Origin: JBEKHT01 sp049516595
GTDB taxonomy: Bacteria > Chloroflexota > Anaerolineae > Anaerolineales > RBG-16-64-43
Direction: 5' to 3'
Length of the DNA stretch: 64,000 bases
Assembly: GCA_049516595.1 (NCBI GenBank)
Contig: JBEKSY010000015.1
Span: 1-64,000, forward strand
The notes under the pieces were generated by a model. That model did no database searches and was not told the origin of the DNA. It saw nothing but the letters and a program-made list of their open reading frames with translations. Shown one piece after another: positions 50,668 to 58,078 of the stretch. The number at the start of each line of letters is the position of its first letter. Within the stretch, counting starts at the first letter, position 1. The position numbers and the translations under genes were made by a program.

Positions 50668-52440
50668 TCAGCCCGACACCTCCGCCGCTTCCCCGGCCAG
50701 GGCGCGACGCAGAGAGGTCTGCAGTTCAAGCACGCGAGACACCAGACGATTCGGCGGGACCAGCTCGGTCAGCCCCGTCGTTCGAAGTCGAAGTTCCACC
50801 CCGCCCTGGGCCAGCGCACGCTTCGCCACGGTCAACCGGATTGGCACCCCAATCAGGTCGGCATCCGTGAATTTGACCCCGGGGCTGTCCGCACGATCAT
50901 CATACAAGACTTCGACCGAGCTCGCTCGCAGGTCCTCATACAATGCCTCGGCCACCTCACTGGGTTTTCCCGAGGCATCCTGCAGCAGCACGAGATGAAC
51001 TGTAAAGGGGGCCACAGTGATGGGCCAGCAAAGACCCAGCGAGTCGTGATGCTCCTCCGCAATGCACGCCAGTAGACGACCCACGCCAATACCATAGGAT
51101 CCCATGAGAAGCGGTCGAAGGCTCCCCTGGGAGTCCAGGAAGGTGCATCCCAGCCGCGCACTGGTGCGGGAGCCGAGCTTGGACATGTTGCCAACCTTGA
51201 CACCTCGCTGGGCGGATAGAGGAGCTCCGCACTTGGGACAAGGGCTGCCGTGCTCCGCGGCGGCGATGTCGGCAACCACGTCCGCCCGGTAGTCCCGACC
51301 CAGATTGACATTGAGGAAGTGAAACCCCTCCTCGTTGGCTCCCGCCACCAAGTTTGGGGATTCGGCCGCGATCTCATCGACCACAATCAGTGCCTGGGTC
51401 ACCCCAATAGCAGAGGCATACCCCGGTACCGCGCCAACAGCGCGGATTTCCTCGACCGTGGCGGGCCGCACCTCTCGAGCTCGGATGGCATTGGCAAGCT
51501 TGGTTTCGCTAAGGTTCATATCTCCGCGGACGATCACAAAGACGAAGCGCTCCTCGGGTTCCCCCTGGGCCCCCGTAGCGATCAGGAAAATCGCCTTGGC
51601 GGTCCGGGAGGGAGGAATCTCAAGCAGGGCGGCCAACTCTTCAATGGTGCTCGCCTCCGGGGTAGCCACCTTGGCCAGGGGCTTGGGAAGCTCGGAGAGG
51701 GCCGGGAGCCTGCCAACGCGCGCAACCTGTCGATTGGCCGAATAACCGCATTCTCCGCAGCGCAAGATCGTATCATCTCCGATCGATGCCAGGTAGATGA
51801 ACTCATGGGCCAGATTCTCTCCCATCAGGCCCACATCGGCTTGAACGGCAACGGCAGGCAACCCGCAACGCCGGAAGATATGGGAGTAGGCCTGCATGTG
51901 CGCCCGGTATTGACGGTTTAGGCCGTCGTCATCAGCGTCCAGACTGTAGCTGTCAAGCGTGGTGAATTCACGAGCACGAATGAGGCCGGCCCGAGGGCGA
52001 GGGTCATCGCGCCACTGGGTTTGAATGTGATAGAGCAGCTGCGGGAGCTGGCGGTACGAGCGGAGCTCCCGTCGCGCCAGGTCCGCCACGACCTCCTCAT
52101 GGGACATGGCCAGCACCAGGTCATGACCACTTTTGTCTTTGAGACGGCCCATTTCCGGGCCAATATCGTACCAGTGGCCGGTTTCCTTCCACAGATCGGC
52201 CGGATGGACGACGGGCATCAGGATCTCTTGACCCCCGATGGCATCCATCTCCTCACGCATCAGTCGCTCGATCTTGTCGAGCGAGCGCTTGGCTAGGTGC
52301 AGGTAGGTGAAGATGCCCGCTCCGAGCGGACGGAGGAAGCCGGCCCGGACAAGGAGACGCTGGCTGTCGACTTCGCTGTCTGCGGGGGGATCCCGCAGGG
52401 TCTGAGTCAATAGGCGGCTGACTTTCACAGATCCGGCCAC
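50668..52440 (-). CDS. proS: Prolyl-tRNA synthetase (bacterial type)
   Basis: ProRS, 590 residues, beginning with GTG at 52440. The catalytic core carries class II motifs (LLVRAGFLRPLGAGIFTYL, QTQWRDDPRPRAGLIRARE) and the bacterial-type insertion (about 230-380) with YbaK-like editing sequence. The anticodon-binding domain forms the C-terminus (about 470-590). All motifs are intact. A TATAAT at 52582-52587 on the minus strand may be the promoter. No T-box leader was recognised. Confidence 0.96.
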   Translation of the reverse strand: MAGSVKVSRLLTQTLRDPPADSEVDSQRLLVRAGFLRPLGAGIFTYLHLAKRSLDKIERLMREEMDAIGGQEILMPVVHPADLWKETGHWYDIGPEMGRLKDKSGHDLVLAMSHEEVVADLARRELRSYRQLPQLLYHIQTQWRDDPRPRAGLIRAREFTTLDSYSLDADDDGLNRQYRAHMQAYSHIFRRCGLPAVAVQADVGLMGENLAHEFIYLASIGDDTILRCGECGYSANRQVARVGRLPALSELPKPLAKVATPEASTIEELAALLEIPPSRTAKAIFLIATGAQGEPEERFVFVIVRGDMNLSETKLANAIRAREVRPATVEEIRAVGAVPGYASAIGVTQALIVVDEIAAESPNLVAGANEEGFHFLNVNLGRDYRADVVADIAAAEHGSPCPKCGAPLSAQRGVKVGNMSKLGSRTSARLGCTFLDSQGSLRPLLMGSYGIGVGRLLACIAEEHHDSLGLCWPITVAPFTVHLVLLQDASGKPSEVAEALYEDLRASSVEVLYDDRADSPGVKFTDADLIGVPIRLTVAKRALAQGGVELRLRTTGLTELVPPNRLVSRVLELQTSLRRALAGEAAEVSG

Positions 52441-52581
52441 CGCGACCGCTCAAGAAAGTCCGGGGCTCCAAGGCGCATTCCGTTCCCGACCCCCTTCCCC
52501 GGCTACCCCCCCTGGCGGCACACCCGGGCTCCTGGCACATCGCGTTTCGGTTGAAGAAGCCTTTTAGATTCCCAGTAAGCG

Positions 52582-52587
52582 ATTATA
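52582..52587 (-). promoter_or_regulatory. -10 box upstream of proS
   Basis: Minus-strand TATAAT about 140 bp before the GTG start. The -35 is weak. Confidence 0.4.
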
Positions 52588-52666
52588 ACTGGCCTTCGCC
52601 TGGCGGAGGTTCTTGGCAATTGAGATCTGCCATGCAAGAGGAATTGCTCAGGGCAACTCCCGGTGG

Positions 52667-52672
52667 TATTAT
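52667..52672 (+). promoter_or_regulatory. -10 box directly before the amidase start
   Basis: TATTAT followed by six bases and the GTG start at 52679, with no Shine-Dalgarno sequence between. This fits a leaderless transcript. Confidence 0.45.
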
Positions 52673-52678
52673 GGGCGC

Positions 52679-53551
52679 GTGAGACTCCCCATCGCCCTCG
52701 CTCAGATATCCACTTCCCTCGGTAACGTTGCCGGGAATCTCAAGAAGCACATCGAGCTCGCCAGGAAAGCGCGTCGACAGGGAGCTGAGCTCATTCTCTT
52801 TCCTGAGCTCTCTTTGACCGGCTACGTCCTGCAAGATCTCGCCTCAACGGTCGCCTGCCGTCCGCAGGCAGACGACCCCGTCTTCTCCGATCTCCTGCGC
52901 GAGAGCATGAAAATCGACATGGTGGTCGGGTTCGTCGAGGAGGACTGCAGAAATCGATTCTTCATCTCGGGCGCCTACCTTTCGAGGGGACAGGTCCTTC
53001 ACGTGCACCGAAAGGTCTATCTGCCCACCTACGGCCTGTTCGATGAGGGACGCTTTTTCGCCTGGGGAGACCAGATCCGGGCCTTTGACACGCGCTTTGG
53101 GCGGATGGGCATATTGATCTGCGAGGACTTCTGGCACGCCTCGCCTCCTTACCTTCTCTGGCTGGACGGCGCCGACGTCCTGCTGTTCATGTCGTCCTCC
53201 CCGGGTCGCGGCCTGCACCAGAAGGGGGTCCTGGAAAGTGCCTGGTGGGTGGAGCAGGTCAACCAATCCTACGCCAGTCTTTTCACCTCCTTTGTGGCCC
53301 ACATCAACAAGGTGGGCTTCGAAGATGGCCTAAACTTCTGGGGTGGCTCCACGGTGTTTGACCCGAATGGGCACCGGCTGGTTCGCGCTCCATTCCACGA
53401 GGAGTCCCTGACCCTGGCGGATTTGGACCTCAATCAACTTCATCGCACGCGAGCGAGGCTGCCCCTTCTTCGTGATGAGCGCACGGGGCTCGTAATGCGC
53501 GAATTGCAGCGTGTTCTGGCGCAAAGCGGACGGACAAACAACATTCGGTAA
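52679..53551 (+). CDS. Carbon-nitrogen hydrolase, glutamine-amidase partner of NAD synthetase
   Basis: A nitrilase-superfamily protein of 290 residues with the triad E43 (FPELSLTGY), K112 (HRKVYLPTYG) and C148 (GILICEDFWH). The block around Cys and the LPTYGLFDEGRFF segment match the glutaminase domain of NAD synthetases. It should supply ammonia from glutamine. In most bacteria this domain is fused to NadE; here the synthetase is a separate gene 56 bp downstream. The GTG at 52679 is chosen because a -10 box ends six bases before it; the longer frame to 52613 has no support. Confidence 0.87.
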   Translation: MRLPIALAQISTSLGNVAGNLKKHIELARKARRQGAELILFPELSLTGYVLQDLASTVACRPQADDPVFSDLLRESMKIDMVVGFVEEDCRNRFFISGAYLSRGQVLHVHRKVYLPTYGLFDEGRFFAWGDQIRAFDTRFGRMGILICEDFWHASPPYLLWLDGADVLLFMSSSPGRGLHQKGVLESAWWVEQVNQSYASLFTSFVAHINKVGFEDGLNFWGGSTVFDPNGHRLVRAPFHEESLTLADLDLNQLHRTRARLPLLRDERTGLVMRELQRVLAQSGRTNNIR

Positions 53552-53607
53552 ACCCCCCGACTCCTCGTGCCAGCAGGACCCATCGCTTTCTGGCTCGCCC
53601 GTGGGAG

Positions 53608-54447
53608 ATGACCATGCGCGACTACCTTCCTCTCCTCCAAATCGATACAGATCTTGTGCGCAAGATCCTGGTCTCCTTTCTGCGGCAGGAGATCGAGCGC
53701 ACCGGCCTGGATGGGGCGGTCGTGGGAGCGTCTGGCGGGGTCGACTCCTCCCTTTCCTGCTTTCTTTGCGCTCAGGCCCTTGGGCCCGAGAAGGTCCTGG
53801 CCGTCCTGATGCCCTACCGCACGTCCTCTCCGGATTCCCTGGCAGATGCTCAAGAGGTCGTGCGGCTCACGGGCGTGAACAGCCTGACGGTTGAGATCAC
53901 CTCCATGGTGGACCCTTTCTTGGAACAGTTCCCGGAGGCGGATCAGCGCAGGCGGGGGAACGTCATGGCGCGCGCGCGCATGATCGTCCTCTACGATCAG
54001 TCGGCTGCCCACGGCCGGATTGTGGTTGGGACCGGCAACAAGACGGAAATCCTGCTGGGCTACACCACGCTTTATGGGGACGCGGCCTGTGGGCTGAACC
54101 CGATCGGCGATCTGTACAAGAATCAGGTGCGGCAATTGGCGCGTGCGCTGGGTGTTCCAGATCGCATCCTCACGAAGGCTCCGACCGCTGATCTGTGGCG
54201 CGGTCAGACCGACGAGGGTGAGCTGGGCTTTGCCTATGATGATGTCGACCAACTGCTCTACTTACTGGTGGACGAACGCTACAGCCCCTCGGAGTGTGTG
54301 GAGGCCGGGTTCGATCGCGGGTTTGTAGACACGGTTGTCGAGCGCATTCGGCAAAGCCAGTTCAAGCGGGTACCGGCTCCCATCGCCAAGCTCAGCGACC
54401 GAACGATCGGATACGACTTCCTCTATTTGCGTGACTGGGGCACATGA
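53608..54447 (+). CDS. nadE: NAD+ synthase
   Basis: A protein of 279 residues that amidates deamido-NAD+ to NAD+. The ATP-PPase loop is VGASGGVDSSLSCF, and the acceptor region is GTGNKTEILLGY with TLYGDAACGLNPIGDLYK. The C-terminal segment ends in PIAKLSDRTIGYDFLYLR. It is the ammonia-using domain only; the upstream gene probably provides ammonia from glutamine. The stop overlaps the ATG of the next gene (ATGA). Confidence 0.94.
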   Translation: MTMRDYLPLLQIDTDLVRKILVSFLRQEIERTGLDGAVVGASGGVDSSLSCFLCAQALGPEKVLAVLMPYRTSSPDSLADAQEVVRLTGVNSLTVEITSMVDPFLEQFPEADQRRRGNVMARARMIVLYDQSAAHGRIVVGTGNKTEILLGYTTLYGDAACGLNPIGDLYKNQVRQLARALGVPDRILTKAPTADLWRGQTDEGELGFAYDDVDQLLYLLVDERYSPSECVEAGFDRGFVDTVVERIRQSQFKRVPAPIAKLSDRTIGYDFLYLRDWGT

Positions 54448-55721
54448 GAGAGAAATCCTTCGTCGCTCTCCGGTATCGCGACTTCCGCCTGCTTTGGTTT
54501 GGACAACTGATCTCCGTCGCCGGATCGCAGATGCAATCCGCCGCTATCCTGTGGCAGATCTACGCAATTACCCACAGCCCTCTCGATTTGGGGCTGATTG
54601 GTCTCACTCGCCTGCTGCCGATGATCGGGTTCGGCCTGATTAGCGGTCTGATGGCGGATGCCATGGACCGGCGCCGGCTGATGCTCGTCACCCAGTGTGG
54701 AATGGCCGTGGCGGCGTCGATCCTGGCCGGGCTGACCTTTCACGGCCTGCAAAGCGTTTGGCCGATCTATCTCCTGGCCACCCTCAGTGCCGCCTTCGGC
54801 ACATTTGACACACCGGCCCGACAATCCCTCATCCCGAATCTGGTCTCTCGAGAGCACCTCACCAACGCCTACAGCCTGAATGCCACCATGTTCCAGTTGG
54901 GCGCCGTCGTCGGCCCTTCACTCGCCGGCGTCGCCATCGCTTCGGCGGGTGTGGGCTGGGTATACCTAATCAACGCGCTCTCTTTTCTGGCCGTGATTGG
55001 CGCGCTCGTGGCAATGCATCCGGTGGCCCAAGGCCGGATCTCCCGGCAAGTCATCAGCTTTGCAGGCGCCCTGGAGGGGCTCCGATTTGTGATGGGCGCG
55101 CCCCTCATCCGCTCGACGATGCTCCTGGACTTTTTTGTCACCTTCTTTGCCTCGGCCACTACCCTGCTTCCGGTGTTCGCTCAAACGATTCTGCACGTGG
55201 GACCGCAGGGGTACGGCCTGCTATATGCGGCTCCCTCCCTGGGGGCCGTGATCGCGGCCCTGGCAGTTTCTCTGCATGGGACCATTCGCCGCCAAGGACC
55301 AGTTCTGCTGACGTCGGTTGCCGTCTACGGGGCGGCCACGGTGCTGTTCGGGCTCTCCCCCTGGTTCGGGCTGACTTTCTGCGCGCTGGCCATCGGCGGG
55401 ATGGCCGACACCGTCAGTATGGTCATCCGCGGGACCCTGCGGCAGCTGCAGACGCCCGATGAGCTGCGCGGGCGGATGACAAGTTGGAATATGATCTTCT
55501 TCAATGGCGGGCCGCAACTGGGAGAACTGGAGGCCGGCCTGGTGGCGCACTGGCTCGGCGCAGTGATCTCGGTGGTCATGGGCGGGGTGGGCTCCCTCGC
55601 CGCGACCAGCTGGGTCGCGGCGAGTACTCCTGAAATACGCCGCTATCGCGGGGAAGAACCTCCCGCAGGTCAAGAGGACCTTTCCCACCCACAGGTCCGG
55701 ATCCAATCCCCGGCGCCCTAG
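54444..55721 (+). CDS. MFS transporter (EntS/DHA3-like)
   Basis: A membrane protein of 425 residues with 12 predicted segments. The N-terminus (LRYRDFRLLWFGQLISVAGS) and loop LMADAMDRRRLMLVTQ match the DHA3 branch of the MFS, which includes siderophore exporters such as EntS and multidrug carriers. The C-terminal TPDELRGRMTSWNMIFFNGG is typical too. Four-base overlap with nadE indicates translational coupling, although no functional link is known. The substrate is open. Confidence 0.86.
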   Translation: MREKSFVALRYRDFRLLWFGQLISVAGSQMQSAAILWQIYAITHSPLDLGLIGLTRLLPMIGFGLISGLMADAMDRRRLMLVTQCGMAVAASILAGLTFHGLQSVWPIYLLATLSAAFGTFDTPARQSLIPNLVSREHLTNAYSLNATMFQLGAVVGPSLAGVAIASAGVGWVYLINALSFLAVIGALVAMHPVAQGRISRQVISFAGALEGLRFVMGAPLIRSTMLLDFFVTFFASATTLLPVFAQTILHVGPQGYGLLYAAPSLGAVIAALAVSLHGTIRRQGPVLLTSVAVYGAATVLFGLSPWFGLTFCALAIGGMADTVSMVIRGTLRQLQTPDELRGRMTSWNMIFFNGGPQLGELEAGLVAHWLGAVISVVMGGVGSLAATSWVAASTPEIRRYRGEEPPAGQEDLSHPQVRIQSPAP

Positions 55722-55797
55722 GATGAGGGTTGGGGAGCCTGGCGGCGGGAAAGGCTACGGTCCCAGAAGAGAAGGCCTAGGAGAAAGGAAGGGGAGC

Positions 55798-56700
55798 ATG
55801 AGGCGGGCGGTCAGCATCAGTATCGGATCCTCGAAACGGGACAAGGCTGTCGAAATCAACCTTCTCGGGGAGCAGGTTCGCATTGAGCGGATTGGCACGG
55901 ACGGGGACATGCAGAAGGCCGCGGAGATGTTCCGAGACCTGGACGGCAAAGTGGACGCCTTTGGAGTCGGAGGCGCAGATCTTGGCCTGATGGTCGACCG
56001 GAAATGGTATCCACTGTATTCGGTGCAACCGATGATTCGGTATATCCGGAAAACTCCGGTGGTGGATGGCGCCGGGTTGAAGAACACACTTGAGGGGCGT
56101 GTCGCCCAGTTCATGGAAGGGCGAATTGGAGCGCAGATCCAACCCAAGCGCTGCCTCATGACTGGAGGGGGAGACCGCTGGGGGATGACCACCTCCTTCG
56201 TTCAGGCCGGGTATGAGTGTGTCTTCGGGGACCTCATGTTCGCCCTGGGGATCCCCATCCCTCTCCGCACGACCTCCCAGCTGAAGCGACTGGCGAGCCT
56301 CCTGATGCCCGTGGCGGGCCGCCTGCCGTTCAAGTGGGTCTACCCGACCGGAGAGGAACAGGAGAAGCGGGTCCCGAAGTTCACCCAGTGGTATGACTGG
56401 GCTGGCGTGATCGCAGGCGACTGCCACTACATCAAGCGGCACATGCCGGACCAGCTGGTGGGTAAGGTGATTTGCACCAACACCACCACGCCGCAGGACG
56501 TGGAGCTGTTCCGCAAGGCCCGGGTGCGCTACCTGGTGACCACCACGCCCGTGTTCGACGGCCGTTCCTTTGGGACGAACATGATGGAAGCGGCCCTGGT
56601 CGCCGCATCCGGCAAGGGGCGTGTGCTCACCGAACAAGAGTTGGAAACCATGCTCACGGAGTTGAAGCTGGAACCGCAAATCCAGGAGTTGGGGAACTGA
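55798..56700 (+). CDS. Uncharacterised protein of the family labelled quinate 5-dehydrogenase
   Basis: A protein of 300 residues from the ATG at 55798, behind GGAAGGGGAG. The start RAVSISIGSSKRDKAVEINL and the block RIGTDGDMQKAAEMF, then DGKVDAFGVGGADLGL, match a family found in Chloroflexota, Thermus and Deinococcus that is commonly annotated as quinate 5-dehydrogenase. I see no clear Rossmann-fold GxGxxG, and quinate use was not shown to my knowledge. A central segment has MTGGGDRWGMTTSF and a C-terminal VTTTPVFDGRSFGTNMMEA. Function should be treated as unknown. It is 31 bp from the next gene. Confidence 0.6.
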   Translation: MRRAVSISIGSSKRDKAVEINLLGEQVRIERIGTDGDMQKAAEMFRDLDGKVDAFGVGGADLGLMVDRKWYPLYSVQPMIRYIRKTPVVDGAGLKNTLEGRVAQFMEGRIGAQIQPKRCLMTGGGDRWGMTTSFVQAGYECVFGDLMFALGIPIPLRTTSQLKRLASLLMPVAGRLPFKWVYPTGEEQEKRVPKFTQWYDWAGVIAGDCHYIKRHMPDQLVGKVICTNTTTPQDVELFRKARVRYLVTTTPVFDGRSFGTNMMEAALVAASGKGRVLTEQELETMLTELKLEPQIQELGN

Positions 56701-56731
56701 GAGGTTCCCTTGGGGCCATTTCGGAGGAGAT

Positions 56732-57517
56732 ATGTCTGAGGTACTGGATGCCGTGGTCACGGCGGGGGGGATCCCCCTGCCGGGCGAACCGCTCTATCCC
56801 CTGACCCAGGGCCAGCCCAAGGCCCTCCTGCGTATCGCGGGAAAGCCCATGGTCCAGTGGGTCTTGGAAGCCTTGGAAGGGTCGTCGCGAGTCGGGGAGA
56901 TCGTCGTTGTCGGCCTCGAGAAGGGCAGCCTCCCTCCGATTTCCAAGATCGCCTCGTTCCTGCCCAATCAGCAAGGGCTGCTGGAGAACGTGCTGAGCTC
57001 CATCCGCGAGGTGCTGCGCCTCCACCCACGCTCCCGCCACACCCTGCTCGTGAGCTCCGACATTCCGACCATTGCGTCCCCGATGGTGGACTGGATCGTC
57101 GACACCGCCATGCGGACCGACGACGACCTTTACTATTCGGTCGTCGAGGACCGAGTCATGGAACGCCGGTTCCCCGGCTCCCGGCGGAGCTACACCCGAC
57201 TGCAAGAGGTGCGGGTTTGCGGTGGTGATGTGAGCGTGGTGCGCACCTCGACCGCCACCGAGAATGAGGAACTCTGGAAGCGGCTGATCGCGGCCCGCAA
57301 GAGCTCCCTGCATCAGGCCGCGTTGCTCGGCTATGACCTGCTACTCCTGCTGATCCTGCGCCGGCTGACGGTGGCCCGGGCCGAGGCCATGGTGAGCCAG
57401 CGCCTAGGAGTGAAGGGTCGAGTGCTCCTGTGTCCTTACGCGGAGATCGGAATGGATGTCGACAAACCCGTCCAGTATGAGCTGGTGCGGCGGGATCTGG
57501 AGGCCAAGGCCGGCTGA
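56732..57517 (+). CDS. Nucleotidyltransferase-like protein (MobA/GT-A fold)
   Basis: A protein of 261 residues with the NTP-transferase start DAVVTAGGIPLPGEPLYP, then KALLRIAGKPMVQWVLEAL. The fold matches MobA/GlmU-type transferases, with a metal-binding SSDIPTI segment near residue 110. The C-terminal third (ALLGYDLLLLLILRRLTV) is hydrophobic and could contact a membrane. A nucleoside-sugar, molybdenum cofactor or phosphonate substrate is possible, but none is indicated. ATG at 56732 has GGAGGAG upstream. It is part of the run with the preceding gene. Confidence 0.75.
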   Translation: MSEVLDAVVTAGGIPLPGEPLYPLTQGQPKALLRIAGKPMVQWVLEALEGSSRVGEIVVVGLEKGSLPPISKIASFLPNQQGLLENVLSSIREVLRLHPRSRHTLLVSSDIPTIASPMVDWIVDTAMRTDDDLYYSVVEDRVMERRFPGSRRSYTRLQEVRVCGGDVSVVRTSTATENEELWKRLIAARKSSLHQAALLGYDLLLLLILRRLTVARAEAMVSQRLGVKGRVLLCPYAEIGMDVDKPVQYELVRRDLEAKAG

Positions 57518-57533
57518 CTTGGCCGGATCTGCG

Positions 57534-58040
57534 ATGCAATCCCTCCTGTTGCTGGACGACCGCCTTACTTCCCGTCTGCGGGTCGCGGAGACCCCGGGCT
57601 TCCTTCGGACTGTCTCCATCTTGCTTGCCCATTCGGGCGATAGCTGGTTCTGGGCGGCTGGCCTAGTGACGACCGCCTGGCTGGAAGCCGGGCTGTGGCG
57701 CTGGCGCTCGCTCGTCATGCTTCTGGGCATTGCGGGCACCGCCCTGGTCGTGATGGCCATCAAGATCCTGGTCCGCCGGAGGAGGCCAGCGGGAGAATGG
57801 GGCTGGCTCTATCGAAGCAGCGATCCGAATTCGTTTCCCTCCGGTCACGCGGCCCGCATGATGATGCTGTTTGTAGTCTGCTGTCTCGTGGGTCCGGCCT
57901 GGTTGGCCGGGTTGCTCCTGGTCTGGGCTCCGCTGGTCTCGCTTTCTCGAGTGGCAATGGGCGTTCACTATCTCTCTGATGTGTTGGGTGGGATGGTCTT
58001 GGGCCTGCTAATGGGAGCCATTGTGGCCGCCGTGCTCTAG
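57534..58040 (+). CDS. PAP2-family membrane phosphatase
   Basis: A protein of 168 residues with about five membrane segments. The three PAP2 motifs are intact: KILVRRRRP (K-x6-RP), FPSGHAARM (PSGH) and SRVAMGVHYLSDVLGG (SR-x5-H-x3-D). The family removes phosphate from undecaprenyl diphosphate, phosphatidate or phosphatidylglycerophosphate on the outer membrane face. The size fits a small BcrC/PgpB-like enzyme. The ATG at 57534 follows the stop of the nucleotidyltransferase by 16 bp; an earlier in-frame ATG at 57456 is inside that gene. Confidence 0.9.
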   Translation: MQSLLLLDDRLTSRLRVAETPGFLRTVSILLAHSGDSWFWAAGLVTTAWLEAGLWRWRSLVMLLGIAGTALVVMAIKILVRRRRPAGEWGWLYRSSDPNSFPSGHAARMMMLFVVCCLVGPAWLAGLLLVWAPLVSLSRVAMGVHYLSDVLGGMVLGLLMGAIVAAVL

Positions 58041-58078
58041 CGCCCGGCCTCGCTGCCCTCTTAGTGCGTTTCCCTTCG

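Noticed and set aside
52441..52590. T-box leader for proS
   Set aside because: The conserved AGGGUGGNACCGCG element is absent.
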